Positions 53,601 through 61,466 of a stretch of DNA of 64,000 nt are shown in pieces. The DNA is from PALSA-911 sp963839645. GTDB lineage: Bacteria > Pseudomonadota > Alphaproteobacteria > Acetobacterales > Acetobacteraceae. The translations under genes and the position numbers were made by a program. The stretch covers positions 217,139 through 281,138 of the forward strand of contig CAWIVZ010000004.1 of assembly GCA_963839645.1 (NCBI GenBank), given 5' to 3'. The number at the start of each line of letters is the position of its first letter. Position 1 is the first letter of the stretch. The notes beneath the pieces are model-generated. The model saw only the letters and a program-made list of their open reading frames with translations. It made no database searches and was not told the origin of the DNA.

Positions 53601-54305
53601 GGCGACGGTGGCGGCCTCGGCCTGCACGGAAAGCTCGAACCGGCGGACCAGCACGGCGCCGCTGGCGAGCGTTATGCGGAACGTGATGTTGTCGCAATCG
53701 GGCGGCACCAAGGGGATGAACAACGAGAAGCCGGTGTTGGGGCCGTTCGGATTGTTGGGGCGGACGGCAAAGACGTCGGGGCGGGTGATGCCGTATTGCG
53801 CGGTGATGCGCAGGCTCTCGCCGAGCTCGGCGGAGATGCCCTCGATCGCTTCCTGGCAGACGGCCCAGCCGTAGAAGCGGGCGTTGCGCCGGTCGCAGAC
53901 GAGCCGGCCGTCGGTGATCCTGGCTTCGTCCAGGTAGAATTCCAGGCGCGGGATGCCCTTGGCGACACCCCAGAAGCTTTCCTTGACGACCCGGCCGCCG
54001 CGTTCCATCGCGACCCGGATCCGCAGCTGCGGATCGGCGTCGGTCAGGCCACGGGGCAGGTGGATGGTGGTGTTGAAGCCGGCCGTTGCACCTTCGGGGA
54101 GCCACGGGAAGGCGGCCAGCAGGTCGGCGCGGAATTCGGCGGGGGTGATGCAGCCGAGCAGGAGATCGCCGGCGTAGACCGCCAGGCGGCAATCGGGGTC
54201 CGGCAGCAAGGCCCAGCCGGCGACGGCGAGATCCGTGTTGTAATAGGTCAGCCTGCGGTCCGCATCGAATGGACCATCGAGATGGAAGTCAGCCAAATCC
54301 GCCAT
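50673..54305 (-). CDS. GT2-GT9 fusion glycosyltransferase
   Basis: 1210 residues from ATG 54305; the further upstream start would be a TTG. The N-terminal 450 residues are of unknown type with beta-rich sections. A GT2 domain lies at about 500-740 (RVSVIVPTIGTAGRVIACL, FLNDDIEMPD, LTFNDLDYHMKLSAEG). From about 830 comes a complete GT9/heptosyltransferase-type domain (RILVLRLDHIGDFTLSVPAF, VVIHPFAGNQIKMWPAEKW, DCFIGCDSGPKHLAAS), with a Cys-rich end (CAPCYIDDAAKCPRQVEC). A Pro/Ala-rich tail carries a duplicated HLDVG. Fusion of these two transferases in one chain is unusual and implies coupled addition of two sugars. Confidence 0.9.
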   Translation of the reverse strand: MADLADFHLDGPFDADRRLTYYNTDLAVAGWALLPDPDCRLAVYAGDLLLGCITPAEFRADLLAAFPWLPEGATAGFNTTIHLPRGLTDADPQLRIRVAMERGGRVVKESFWGVAKGIPRLEFYLDEARITDGRLVCDRRNARFYGWAVCQEAIEGISAELGESLRITAQYGITRPDVFAVRPNNPNGPNTGFSLFIPLVPPDCDNITFRITLASGAVLVRRFELSVQAEAATVASFRRLSFAETQFLARRLAAAAPRPCFVVLPQERTSEPTPDPAAPLRATIASILAIAAHGARPEILVHADCLAGDPPAGCTGFRSGTDLAHALRGSENEWILGLREGDTVAPSLGLFLHNQERAEKTFVYWDETAVSPRRARTIYKVPGAPFITLLNHDFVGRGWAVRITGELLDNLAAGDVAHYLLSLPLAACRTPEACAHIPEILSRHAYDTDDLTPGPAAIAARNRVLAQMESLYGPLSMQSGHLTLTCAEAELPRVSVIVPTIGTAGRVIACLRGLREGTDYPNLEIIVVDHMPFTPPFLAMKREVRGLADQVLSMIGPFNWSRFNNFGAALATGTVLLFLNDDIEMPDPQWLRRLLAYLSLPSVGAVAPRLLTPQGSIQSCGVSVFDGVGAARNDFAFTDAETAIGEGLNLVPRNCTSLLGAAILTRRETYTEVGGFEEALPLTFNDLDYHMKLSAEGQQVAVIPTASLVHFEKTSRALIEEKPLEDLYDRKWRRRHLLGDPYIHPAFETDSGMYKVHREPGDIIWSHKIAALRGDIRRILVLRLDHIGDFTLSVPAFRLLRETFPHATIDAVVAPWNRSLAERLELFDSVRLFNFYAERSGDGRELDEEAGRQIFRELVAGQTYDLAIDLRLDGDTRQLLTQVDAVFRAGFSQGLLHPWLDVSLEWSGNLRTWRKNSGAADEARRLVMAIGDRFPVLASPEENIWRPRGSQVAAAGAEPAGQPRLRPRPLQVVIHPFAGNQIKMWPAEKWRDLVALLHADGIAVLMVGAASDAVREAAIVESLTQAGAVNALGRYSLDELLDVITAVDCFIGCDSGPKHLAASAGIPVIGLQSGFVDPVMWGPMNAEGVSLIRNVQCAPCYIDDAAKCPRQVECMTQIRVADVYAQARRALSHLDVGHLDVGRTAAGRIALHLPPPADAPPVLPLAALAPSGRAPDPSSPAASSPAPDGKGRKRQAPARTRPPSSRRAGL

Positions 54306-54587
54306 GCAGGCAATGTCCAATCAAAATTATCGAGCCGGTTGCAACATCCATCACGGTCCCTTTGGCCGGTTCCTGCATATCCAGTTTCCGCCCCCGGAAG
54401 CAAGCCGCGCGGCCTTGGAGCCGGGATATCCTAGCCGCGAACCCGGTGATTGTAATGGACGCATCGGTGACATGACCGTGGTTGTTTCGCGATTGGTAAC
54501 CCTAACCCCTGGAGCGCCGCCGGGACCTGGCATACAACGGCAGTCGCGCGGATCGTGCCCGCGCGGTTTGCAAGCGATGAGGATCGG

Positions 54588-55610
54588 ATGGCCATGGCGA
54601 CCAAGCGCCCGACGGCGGCGAAGCCCAAAGCGGGCAGATCGGCGAAACCCGCGGCGGGCGCATCCTCGGGCCGGGACGCGGCCAAGCCGTCCGCAGAGGC
54701 AATCATCCAGCCGGCGGAGGAAGTTTCCGCGGAAAAGGTGGCGGCGGCCGAGATGGCTCCCGCGGCGGTGAACGACGTGCGCACGGATGCCCTGAGCCCC
54801 GCCGCCAGGCTGGTTGACGCGCAGGTGCGCTCGCTGGCGGAATTATGCGAGGCGCTGGACCGGAAGTGCCTGGAACTGCTGGAGGATGTGGCGGCCGCGC
54901 GGGCGGTGCAGGGCGAAAGCGAGCCGGTGATCGCGAAGTTGAACGAAGCCCTTGCCGAGGAGCGTGGCTTGCGGGCGGCGCGCGAACGGGAATTTGCCGA
55001 TCTTCGCCGCGCGCATCAGCGCGAGTTGGCGGAAGGTCAGCGGGCCCGTGCGGCGCTGGAGCGGGAAATCGCTTCGCTGCGGCTGGTCATGGAACGCTCG
55101 AGCCGGCCCGCACCGGCGGGCCGCGATGCGCGCCGGGAAAGCGCGGCTGCTTCCGCGCGTGTGAGCGGGGAGCACGCGGCGCGGCTGCTGCCGTTGCTGC
55201 AGAAGAGCCTTGCCTCCGGTGCGATTGCCGCGGAACACGATACACGCCGCGCCCTGGCCCGGTTCCGGGTGGCCGCGATGTTCGACTCCATCGAGGGAAC
55301 AGCCGACGCGCCGGTTTGCCTTGGCTGGGTGCTGAGCCGGTCCGACCTGCAGGCCGATCCGGTGATGTTCCTGATGGACGATGCGGGCCTGCTGGGCTGG
55401 GCCGCCGCGAACGCCGAACGGCCGGACGTGAACGACGCCCATCGCAACACCAAGCCGCGGCCCGGCTTCAGGGCGCCGCTCTCGCGGGTGCCGGTGGGGC
55501 GGCTGCGGGGCATCGTGGCGGTGACGGAAGCGGACGGCGAGGCGGCGGTGTTCTTCGAGGCGGCCAGGAAAGCGATCCCCGCCGGCCTGCTGGCGCCCAG
55601 ACGGCGCTGA
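54588..55610 (+). CDS. Coiled-coil protein of unknown function
   Basis: 340 residues from ATG 54588 (GAGGA ribosome-binding site). A basic Ala/Lys/Pro-rich, probably disordered N-terminus (about 1-60) is followed by a long coiled coil (about 75-190: LAELCEALDRKCLELLEDV, ALAEERGLRAAREREFADLR) and a globular C-terminal part (about 210-335) with FDSIEGTADAPVCLGWVLS and FLMDDAGLLGWAAAN. There is no signal peptide. It is divergent from the GT2-GT9 gene, in the polysaccharide cluster. It may tether glycan-assembly enzymes, but I know no family. Confidence 0.65.
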   Translation: MAMATKRPTAAKPKAGRSAKPAAGASSGRDAAKPSAEAIIQPAEEVSAEKVAAAEMAPAAVNDVRTDALSPAARLVDAQVRSLAELCEALDRKCLELLEDVAAARAVQGESEPVIAKLNEALAEERGLRAAREREFADLRRAHQRELAEGQRARAALEREIASLRLVMERSSRPAPAGRDARRESAAASARVSGEHAARLLPLLQKSLASGAIAAEHDTRRALARFRVAAMFDSIEGTADAPVCLGWVLSRSDLQADPVMFLMDDAGLLGWAAANAERPDVNDAHRNTKPRPGFRAPLSRVPVGRLRGIVAVTEADGEAAVFFEAARKAIPAGLLAPRRR

Positions 55611-55726
55611 TACAGGATCGCGTCGGTCCGCGCCGGGATGGTTCATCCGCTTGACCCACGCGCCCGAGTTTGTGCTTATGCCGCCCGGGCCGAGAGCCAG
55701 GCCGGACAACCCGAAAGAACATGCTT

Positions 55727-56687
55727 ATGGCCCTGACCAGACAGGATGCAGTGCGGCTTTATCAAATTCTGTTGAAGCGCGAGCCGGAGTCCGAGGCGAT
55801 TGTCGATGGCGTGCTGAACCATTACAGCAATCCGGTGGATGTGGTGGAGTGGATATCCAATTCCGCCGAATTCGCGGATCGCCAAACCGACGTGGGCCGT
55901 GAGATCATACGGCGCAACCAGGACATCCCGACGTTCGACGTGCAGACGGAGTGCGACGCGCCGGCGCTGGAGCGGTTGCTGGAGCGGGTGGCGGACACGT
56001 TCAGCCGGTTCGGCGAGACCGATCCTTATTGGTCCGTGCTGACCGACAACCGGTTCCGCATGGACCAGATCGACGACAATATGCGGGATTTCTTCGAAAC
56101 CGGCGCGCAGTCCGCGCAATTGCTGACCCATGCGCTGACACGCAACGACATCGATCCCGCCTCCATCCGCTCCGTGCTGGAACTGGGCTGCGGGGTGGGG
56201 CGGGTGACGGTGCACCTGGCCGACCAGTTCGCGCGGATCGTGGGGGTTGATGTCTCCCGCGGGCATCTGGAGGCGGCGGAGCAGGCGGCCAAGGCGTTCG
56301 GCAAGACGAATATCGAGCTGGTTCACCTGACCCGCATCGAGGCGATACGCGATCTGCCCAAGGTGGACTGCCTGTACACGGTGATCGTGCTGCAGCATAA
56401 TCCGCCGCCGGTGATCAGGGTGATGCTGGAGGGGCTGCTGGACCGGGTGAACCCGGGCGGCGATCGCGTATTTCCAGGTGCCGGTGCTTTTCGCCGGGTA
56501 CAGATACGACGTTGCCGAGCATCTGCGGCATGGCGGAGAGGATATCGAGCAGCACGCGATCCCCAGCGCGTGGTGTTCGAGGTGCTGCGGGAGGCGGGAT
56601 ATCGATGTGCTGGAGGCGCTGCCGGACACGTGGGTGGGCTTTCCGGCGCTGTCTTGCTCGTTTTTGGCGCAGAAGAAGCGCGGGTAG
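55727..56687 (+). pseudogene. Class I SAM methyltransferase with DUF4214-like front, three frameshifts
   Basis: It starts at ATG 55727 or 55721. Residues 1-55 resemble the DUF4214 module found in surface-glycan proteins (RLYQILLKREPESEAIVDG, ISNSAEFADR). A Rossmann methyltransferase follows, with SAM motif VLELGCGVGRVTVHLADQFA and VGVDVS. Frame changes occur at about 56459-56463 (+1), 56560-56565 (-1) and 56597-56601 (+1). The joined reading IAYFQVPVLFAGYRYDV, then QRVVFEVLREAG, then IDVLEALPDTWVGFPALSCS, is a normal methyltransferase end. It would methylate a glycan or lipid-linked sugar. Breaks fall only in the last third. Confidence 0.8.
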
Positions 56688-56705
56688 CCGAAATCGGGGT
56701 ATTGC

Positions 56706-58412
56706 ATGGGTATTGTGAGGCTGGCCAGGCGCTGTGCGCTGATCGGGGCGACCGGCGCGATCATGGGCTTTTCCGGGCTTGCGGGCGCGCAGCCTCCGCC
56801 GTCTTCAAAGGTTCCGGCACTGGCGCCGGGTGCGCCGCGGGTTCCGGCCAAGGCGCCTGACAAAGCGGGTGACGCGGGCGTTCCATTCACCACGCAAGGG
56901 CCGTTGCAGGTGCCTATGCTTACGAACGGAAAGCTGCATCTGGTTTTGCCGGGTGCAAACCCAGCCCCGCAATTCAATTGGAATATTACAGCGACAGGTA
57001 AGTTCGGATCGGGCAGGGCTCCGGTGTTTAACCGGATTTCCGTCTATGATACCGCCGACGCTTCTGAGGTGGGAGGGCAGCCGTCCGGCATTGGGTGTGT
57101 ATTACGCGACCGGGGCCGGGGCCAAGGGAGGCAGGACAGCCTTTAGAGCCGGCTATCTGGTGGCCGGGACTACGGGGCGCCCGGTGGCTTCGCCGTTGCC
57201 GGCGAGTTTCGGGCGGCTGCGAGTGCGACGATGGGCGGTGTAGCCAGAGCGCCGTCTGGCCAGTTGGACGCTCTCGCGACGGTAGCCGTTGCAAACACGG
57301 GTGCAACGAACCTTGGGAATGTCACCACTGAAGAAGGTGATTTCAGTGTTCAATATGGGGCTTCCTCGCAGTGGATGGTCGGGAAGCTGCTTGGCGGTAT
57401 GGGCGACGATTGGGGGAATGTTGGATCCTCGATAGGGATGAATGGGGGTATTCCGGGTAACGGTGGTCGGGCCTTTCTTTGGTTCTCCAGGCACCTCCCG
57501 CAGGTCGACACTTCTAGTCCCGCAGCAATCGCAGAATCCGCTGGTCGCAATCTTCCAGACTTTGATTATGGAATTTTTATCGGGAGTGCAATTCACGAAT
57601 TTCCATTCGGCCCCAAGTCGAAGTTCCTTGCGTTCTTGCAGCAATTCAGACCAAATAACAATGGTCATGGTGCGACTTCGGCAGCACAAGTGAAGCCGAT
57701 GAAATTGGGCTGGGGGCTGGACTTTTGGGGCGTGAACGTGGTGAACCAAGCTTTTCGTTCGTCTGGTTTTCAACTGCAGGGGACGGGCGAGGTCGATATT
57801 GGTAGCGCGGCACTCACGCCAACACCTGGCGGGCTAACAATTGATCCGACAGCGCTTTATAGAATTTCCAATGTTGCCGTTGTAAATGGAGGTGCGCGCT
57901 TTCGGGTGGGTGATACCCTGAACGGGCCGGTAGGCGATATCTATACGGTTTCCAAAGTGGTCAACGGCTCCATTACAAGTCTTGAGCAAACCGTCATCGG
58001 CTATAGCAAAACGCCATTCTCCCATCCCAATCCCGTAACGCTACTGGGTGGTACAGGTGCAAACCCTGCAGTTATGCTGAGCTGGACTGAAGGGAGTAGC
58101 ATTTCAATTGCGGGACATGTGAGATCATCGGGCCCTTCCCCGGCGGAGCCAATAGCATGCGGTTCGGCACCATCAATGATGGCTGGTTCTACTGATGCTC
58201 GCGGCACGATCCACATTGGTTTAGGCAATGTAACAGGCTGCACTCTGACATTTGCGAAGCCCTATGGTACGCCGCCACAATGTCTGGTGAATGTAATTGT
58301 TAGCGGTAGGCCGATTGCTGCTGCGATGAGCGGGTCTAGCAAGACAACGACTACATTTGCCTTCGCTTCACCTGCGGGTGGGGGCACCGCGATCTACAAC
58401 TGCTGGGAATAA
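56706..58412 (+). pseudogene. Secreted tail-fibre-like protein, two frameshifts
   Basis: The reconstructed protein is about 568 residues. A signal peptide (about 1-28, GFSGLAGAQ) and a Pro/Ala linker are followed by beta-rich repeats that recall phage tail-fibre and adhesin modules: GGARFRVGDTLNG, IYTVSKVVNGSITSLEQ, NPVTLLGGTGANPAVMLSW. Frame breaks lie at about 57068-57077 (+1) and 57204-57212 (-1). GC content and codon use change inside this gene: the first 450 bases are GC-rich, the rest clearly AT-richer. That is consistent with a horizontally acquired surface or glycan-binding protein. Confidence 0.7.
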
Positions 58413-58535
58413 GGATCGCTAGATCAGGTTCAGTCGGGCGTGCGCACTATGTGTTCCACAAGTTACAACAATCCCCCACATTTGGGATTTATGTACAGCG
58501 CTAACCGTATGCGAATTATCCTTGGATATTGCTAC

Positions 58536-59865
58536 CTAGTTTGCGGGTTTAAAGCACAGATCGAGGTGGGTGCCGCCTTCATTGCGATGGTGCTTGTCCC
58601 AAATGTCGTTGACATATGCGACCTGGGTCCTAACGTCTCCAAGGACCAGTTCACGTGGGCCTTTGCGATGCAGAATTTCGACCTGATAGTTCAGATCGAG
58701 CAATAGGTGCAGCAGTGCACTACCCTCCACTCCGGAATGTCTGCGTTGGGCGTCAACATTGTATTCGCAGAATATGATTGGGCGGCTGGATCTGATTATG
58801 CCCATCGCGCCCAGGAACGCCCTGTAACTCACGTCCTTCAATGTCAATCTTAATGACATCGATCCTTTCGCTAGTCGGTATTAAGGCATCTAGCGGAACG
58901 ACCGCAACCAGATCGAAATCATCGAAGGACCGGTCCGCTAAGCGAGGCATGTCGGAGATCGAATTGTTAGAGCTACCATTCTGGCGAAACCAGAAGTTCG
59001 CACCGGCATGTTCTGCTGCTCCAAGAGGAAGAATGTGAAGGTTTGTGAGGCCGTTCAGTTCTGCGTTGATCGCAATGATCTTGGCATTCCGGCTCAGGGC
59101 TTCTACAGCATATACCTTGCCTCCCGGACCAACGATTTTGCCCGCGGTTACGGCGAACAGGCCCACATTCGCACCTATGTCCAGGAATGCAGAGTCCTTC
59201 GAGAGGCAACTAAGCATGTAGTCCATAACGTACGGCTCATACCTACCAGATGCAACGATCCTCCGGGTGATATGGTCCTGCTCCGGCAAACGGAACAAGC
59301 AGCCCTTGAATTCGATTTCGGTAAATCTGGCAAAAACGTCCGAATGGAGCAATTGGCCCCGAAACTTCTGAGTTGAACAGATTTTCTGGATGTAATCCTC
59401 CCGGTTAAACAGAAGGTTGGAGCCTTGGCGCATGATAATGTTCAACTCTCCCGGCGTGGGTATTTGGCCGATTATCATTTTGTACAGATCAGCCACCGTG
59501 TTCGGGGAGACATAGGGAATGTCAGGTGGAGGCTTGCGGAAAATCCTGATCGATTGCTTGCCAATAACATCGCCTGAGCCGAAGTTGACGACAAGATCGT
59601 GGTCGGCGTCGTCTGGAAGCACGACCAATAGGCGAAATCCGGCGTCTATCGCATGTGGTACGTCAGGGAACGCGGCCGCGACCCCTAAAAGGGGCCCCTT
59701 GGCTTCAATATGTGATGGATAAAGTGTGCCGTCCAGAACTACCGATATCGCGCAGGTCGCATTGTTGCCAAATGCCCAGCCAGTGAATTCAAGGGAACGA
59801 CTTTCAGCCACCAAACGGTAGCCAGGGAACATCGCCGGTAAGTTAAAGTGAAACTTAATGGTCAT
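58536..59865 (-). pseudogene. FkbM-family methyltransferase, one frameshift
   Basis: It reads from ATG 59865. An N-terminal domain of about 150 residues (GYRLVAESRSLEFTGWAFGN) is followed by the FkbM methyltransferase: SAFLDIGANVGLFAVTAGK, VYAVEALSRNAKIIAINAE, and VIKIDIEG. At about 58831-58836 one extra base shifts the frame just after KIDIEG. The other frame continues in family style (YRAFLGAMGIIRSSRPIIFCEYN, given by its ends YRAFLGAMG and RPIIFCEYN) to stop 58536. It probably O-methylates a sugar of the surface glycan. Its start overlaps the end of the upstream gene. It lies in the low-GC part of the window. Confidence 0.78.
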
Positions 59866-60600
59866 GGATCAGTGCCCTGGGTTTCTGCCTCACGTGCCCG
59901 ATTGGCTGGAGGGGATAAAATGTTCCATTATAGCCAGTATGGCATGTGCTGCTAGCCGTGGCGGGGTGCATCCACCAAGCCTCCCTTCCATAGCCCATAC
60001 GCAGCTTCACAAGTGGCCTTCCAGGATTAAACGAGACAGCTCCAATAGTAGCGGGAGGCGTGGCAAGCTTGTCTATGTACCCGCGAATTAAGCCTTTCGA
60101 AATATAAGCTGCCTCCCCGACACGCCTTCCCGAACTATCACCTGAAATCCAGAGTAGGGTGTTCGGTCCATAGCTCTGTAGGTTTTCAACCAACTTCAGG
60201 ATCTCACTTTCCGCCGGTTCGGTCCGGGAGCACCACACAAATAGCTTTCGGGCTTGTTCCAAGTCCTCGACTAGTTTCCGCGCGAGGAAGCGCATACGTA
60301 AGCTCTGCTTTTTGACTTCCGTTTCGACTTTCGTGATTTCTGCACCATGCCATTCTCTCGGGTCTAGGTAGGCGTGGTAGTGGAGCCCATAAAAGTCATC
60401 AAAGACAAATATCTCATGGCCCTTGGGCTTGGCCTCGAAGCGAATATTCTTTGGTTCTCCAATATTCGCGAAACGAAGTGCCAGCGCGCGATTTAGATCC
60501 GACAGGCTCATGCTCGTGAATTCAAAGAGGCCGAGTGACTTCTTATGCCAGCCAGACGCTGCACACTGCCAAATTCACAGGAATCCCCGTAAGCTTTCCA
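59855..60600 (-). pseudogene. Surface-glycan-associated protein, C-terminal piece (GDSCEFGSVQR family)
   Basis: An ATG at 60511 gives 218 residues, but conserved sequence continues in frame upstream of it (KKSLGLFEFTS) and, after a frame change at about 60545, as AYGDSCEFGSVQRLAG. A motif of the type G-(D/E)-N/S-C-E-F-G-x-V-Q-R starts a conserved family of uncharacterised proteins in glycan clusters of alphaproteobacteria. The part seen here includes FVFDDFYGLHYHAYLD and ARKLFVWCSRTEP. It probably belongs to one protein with the piece at 60575-61149. The last bases overlap the FkbM gene start. The enzymatic role is unknown. Confidence 0.6.
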
Positions 60601-61149
60601 TCTCGTCAAATAGCAATGGATTACTCGATTGGCCGACCAGCTTTTCAATTTGCCTTAGATGGATGGAAATGAGACAAACAGACAAATCACGCCAATCGCC
60701 GCTGCTCGGTGTCACCTCCATCGGCACGATATGGTCGGGATGATACAGTTCGATCGAATTTTCGCTTTCGCTCTCCAGGATCCCGGCCGGCACATGGCAT
60801 ACGATCTGGCTTTCCGTGCATTCGTGAAATCGAAAGAGCCGACCTTGATGCCATTGCATGACACAATAAGGCGCTGTAATGGGCGAACTTTATGGTGAAT
60901 AAATGCTGCGACTTTCAACCCAACTGCCGTATCAGTATCCCAAAGTCGGGGTAATTTTAGCGTCGAGCGCGTCCCTTTGGCCCAGACACGACTGTGCTCC
61001 GGATTCCACCAACCATCATCGAGCAGCGGCGGAAAATCGGTGTCAGCTCCAAATCGCATAAAGAACGCAGACCCGTTGTTCACGACGCACATATCCCGTT
61101 CATTTTCGCGATTGTCATTACGAAGCCTAACATTGCCATAAGTCCACAT
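60575..61149 (-). pseudogene. Glycan-cluster protein, N-terminal piece, frameshifted
   Basis: From ATG 61149 the product shows the beta-sandwich pattern FPPLLDDGWWNPEHSRVWAK, then TLKLPRLWDTDTAVGLKVAA and LIVSCNGIKVGSFDF. A frame change at about 60815-60824 leads into SQIVCHVPAGILESES, then HPDHIVPMEVTPSSGDWRD and LSVCLISIHLRQIEKL. This domain (DGWxxPExxxxWxxG ... DxRxLxxxLxxIxL) occurs next to or fused with glycosyltransferases in capsule and LPS loci. The reading runs straight into the GDSCEFG piece, so 59855-61149 was probably one gene with about three frame breaks. Confidence 0.6.
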
Positions 61150-61466
61150 TTTTCACCGCTATCAGGTCGGCGGAAGTTTAGTCTCTGTGATTTGCGTTCA
61201 ATCACGACCATAGCTGGTTAAGAGTTATTCTCGGGTTGGAGCCGCCTAGACCAAATAGGCTCGGTACGTTCCGAGCGTGGCCGGGGTGCGGAGTTCTGCT
61301 GGTGCATATTGCAAGGGGTCTTTCATGTGGGGTCAACCGGAATTGCTCATTTTCACAGACGGCGGTTAAGCAGGTTTTTGGACCCGACGAACGCAATTCT
61401 GAATGGCTAAAACGTAAACACTGTGTTCCAAGTATTAAAAACATTCATGAAGCCTTCACTTCATAT
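61150..61466. other. AT-rich interval without a supported gene
   Basis: Between the start of one minus-strand gene and the end of the next. I see no open frame with codon bias, no clear hairpin terminator and no repeat. It probably contains the promoter of the minus-strand pair 61149-58536. Confidence 0.5.

Noticed and set aside
50850..54434. Open frame of 1194 codons on the + strand
   Set aside because: It is antisense to the GT2-GT9 gene and has no domain-like sequence.
58440..58706. Open frame of 88 codons on the + strand
   Set aside because: It is antisense to the C-terminal part of the FkbM gene and lacks codon bias.
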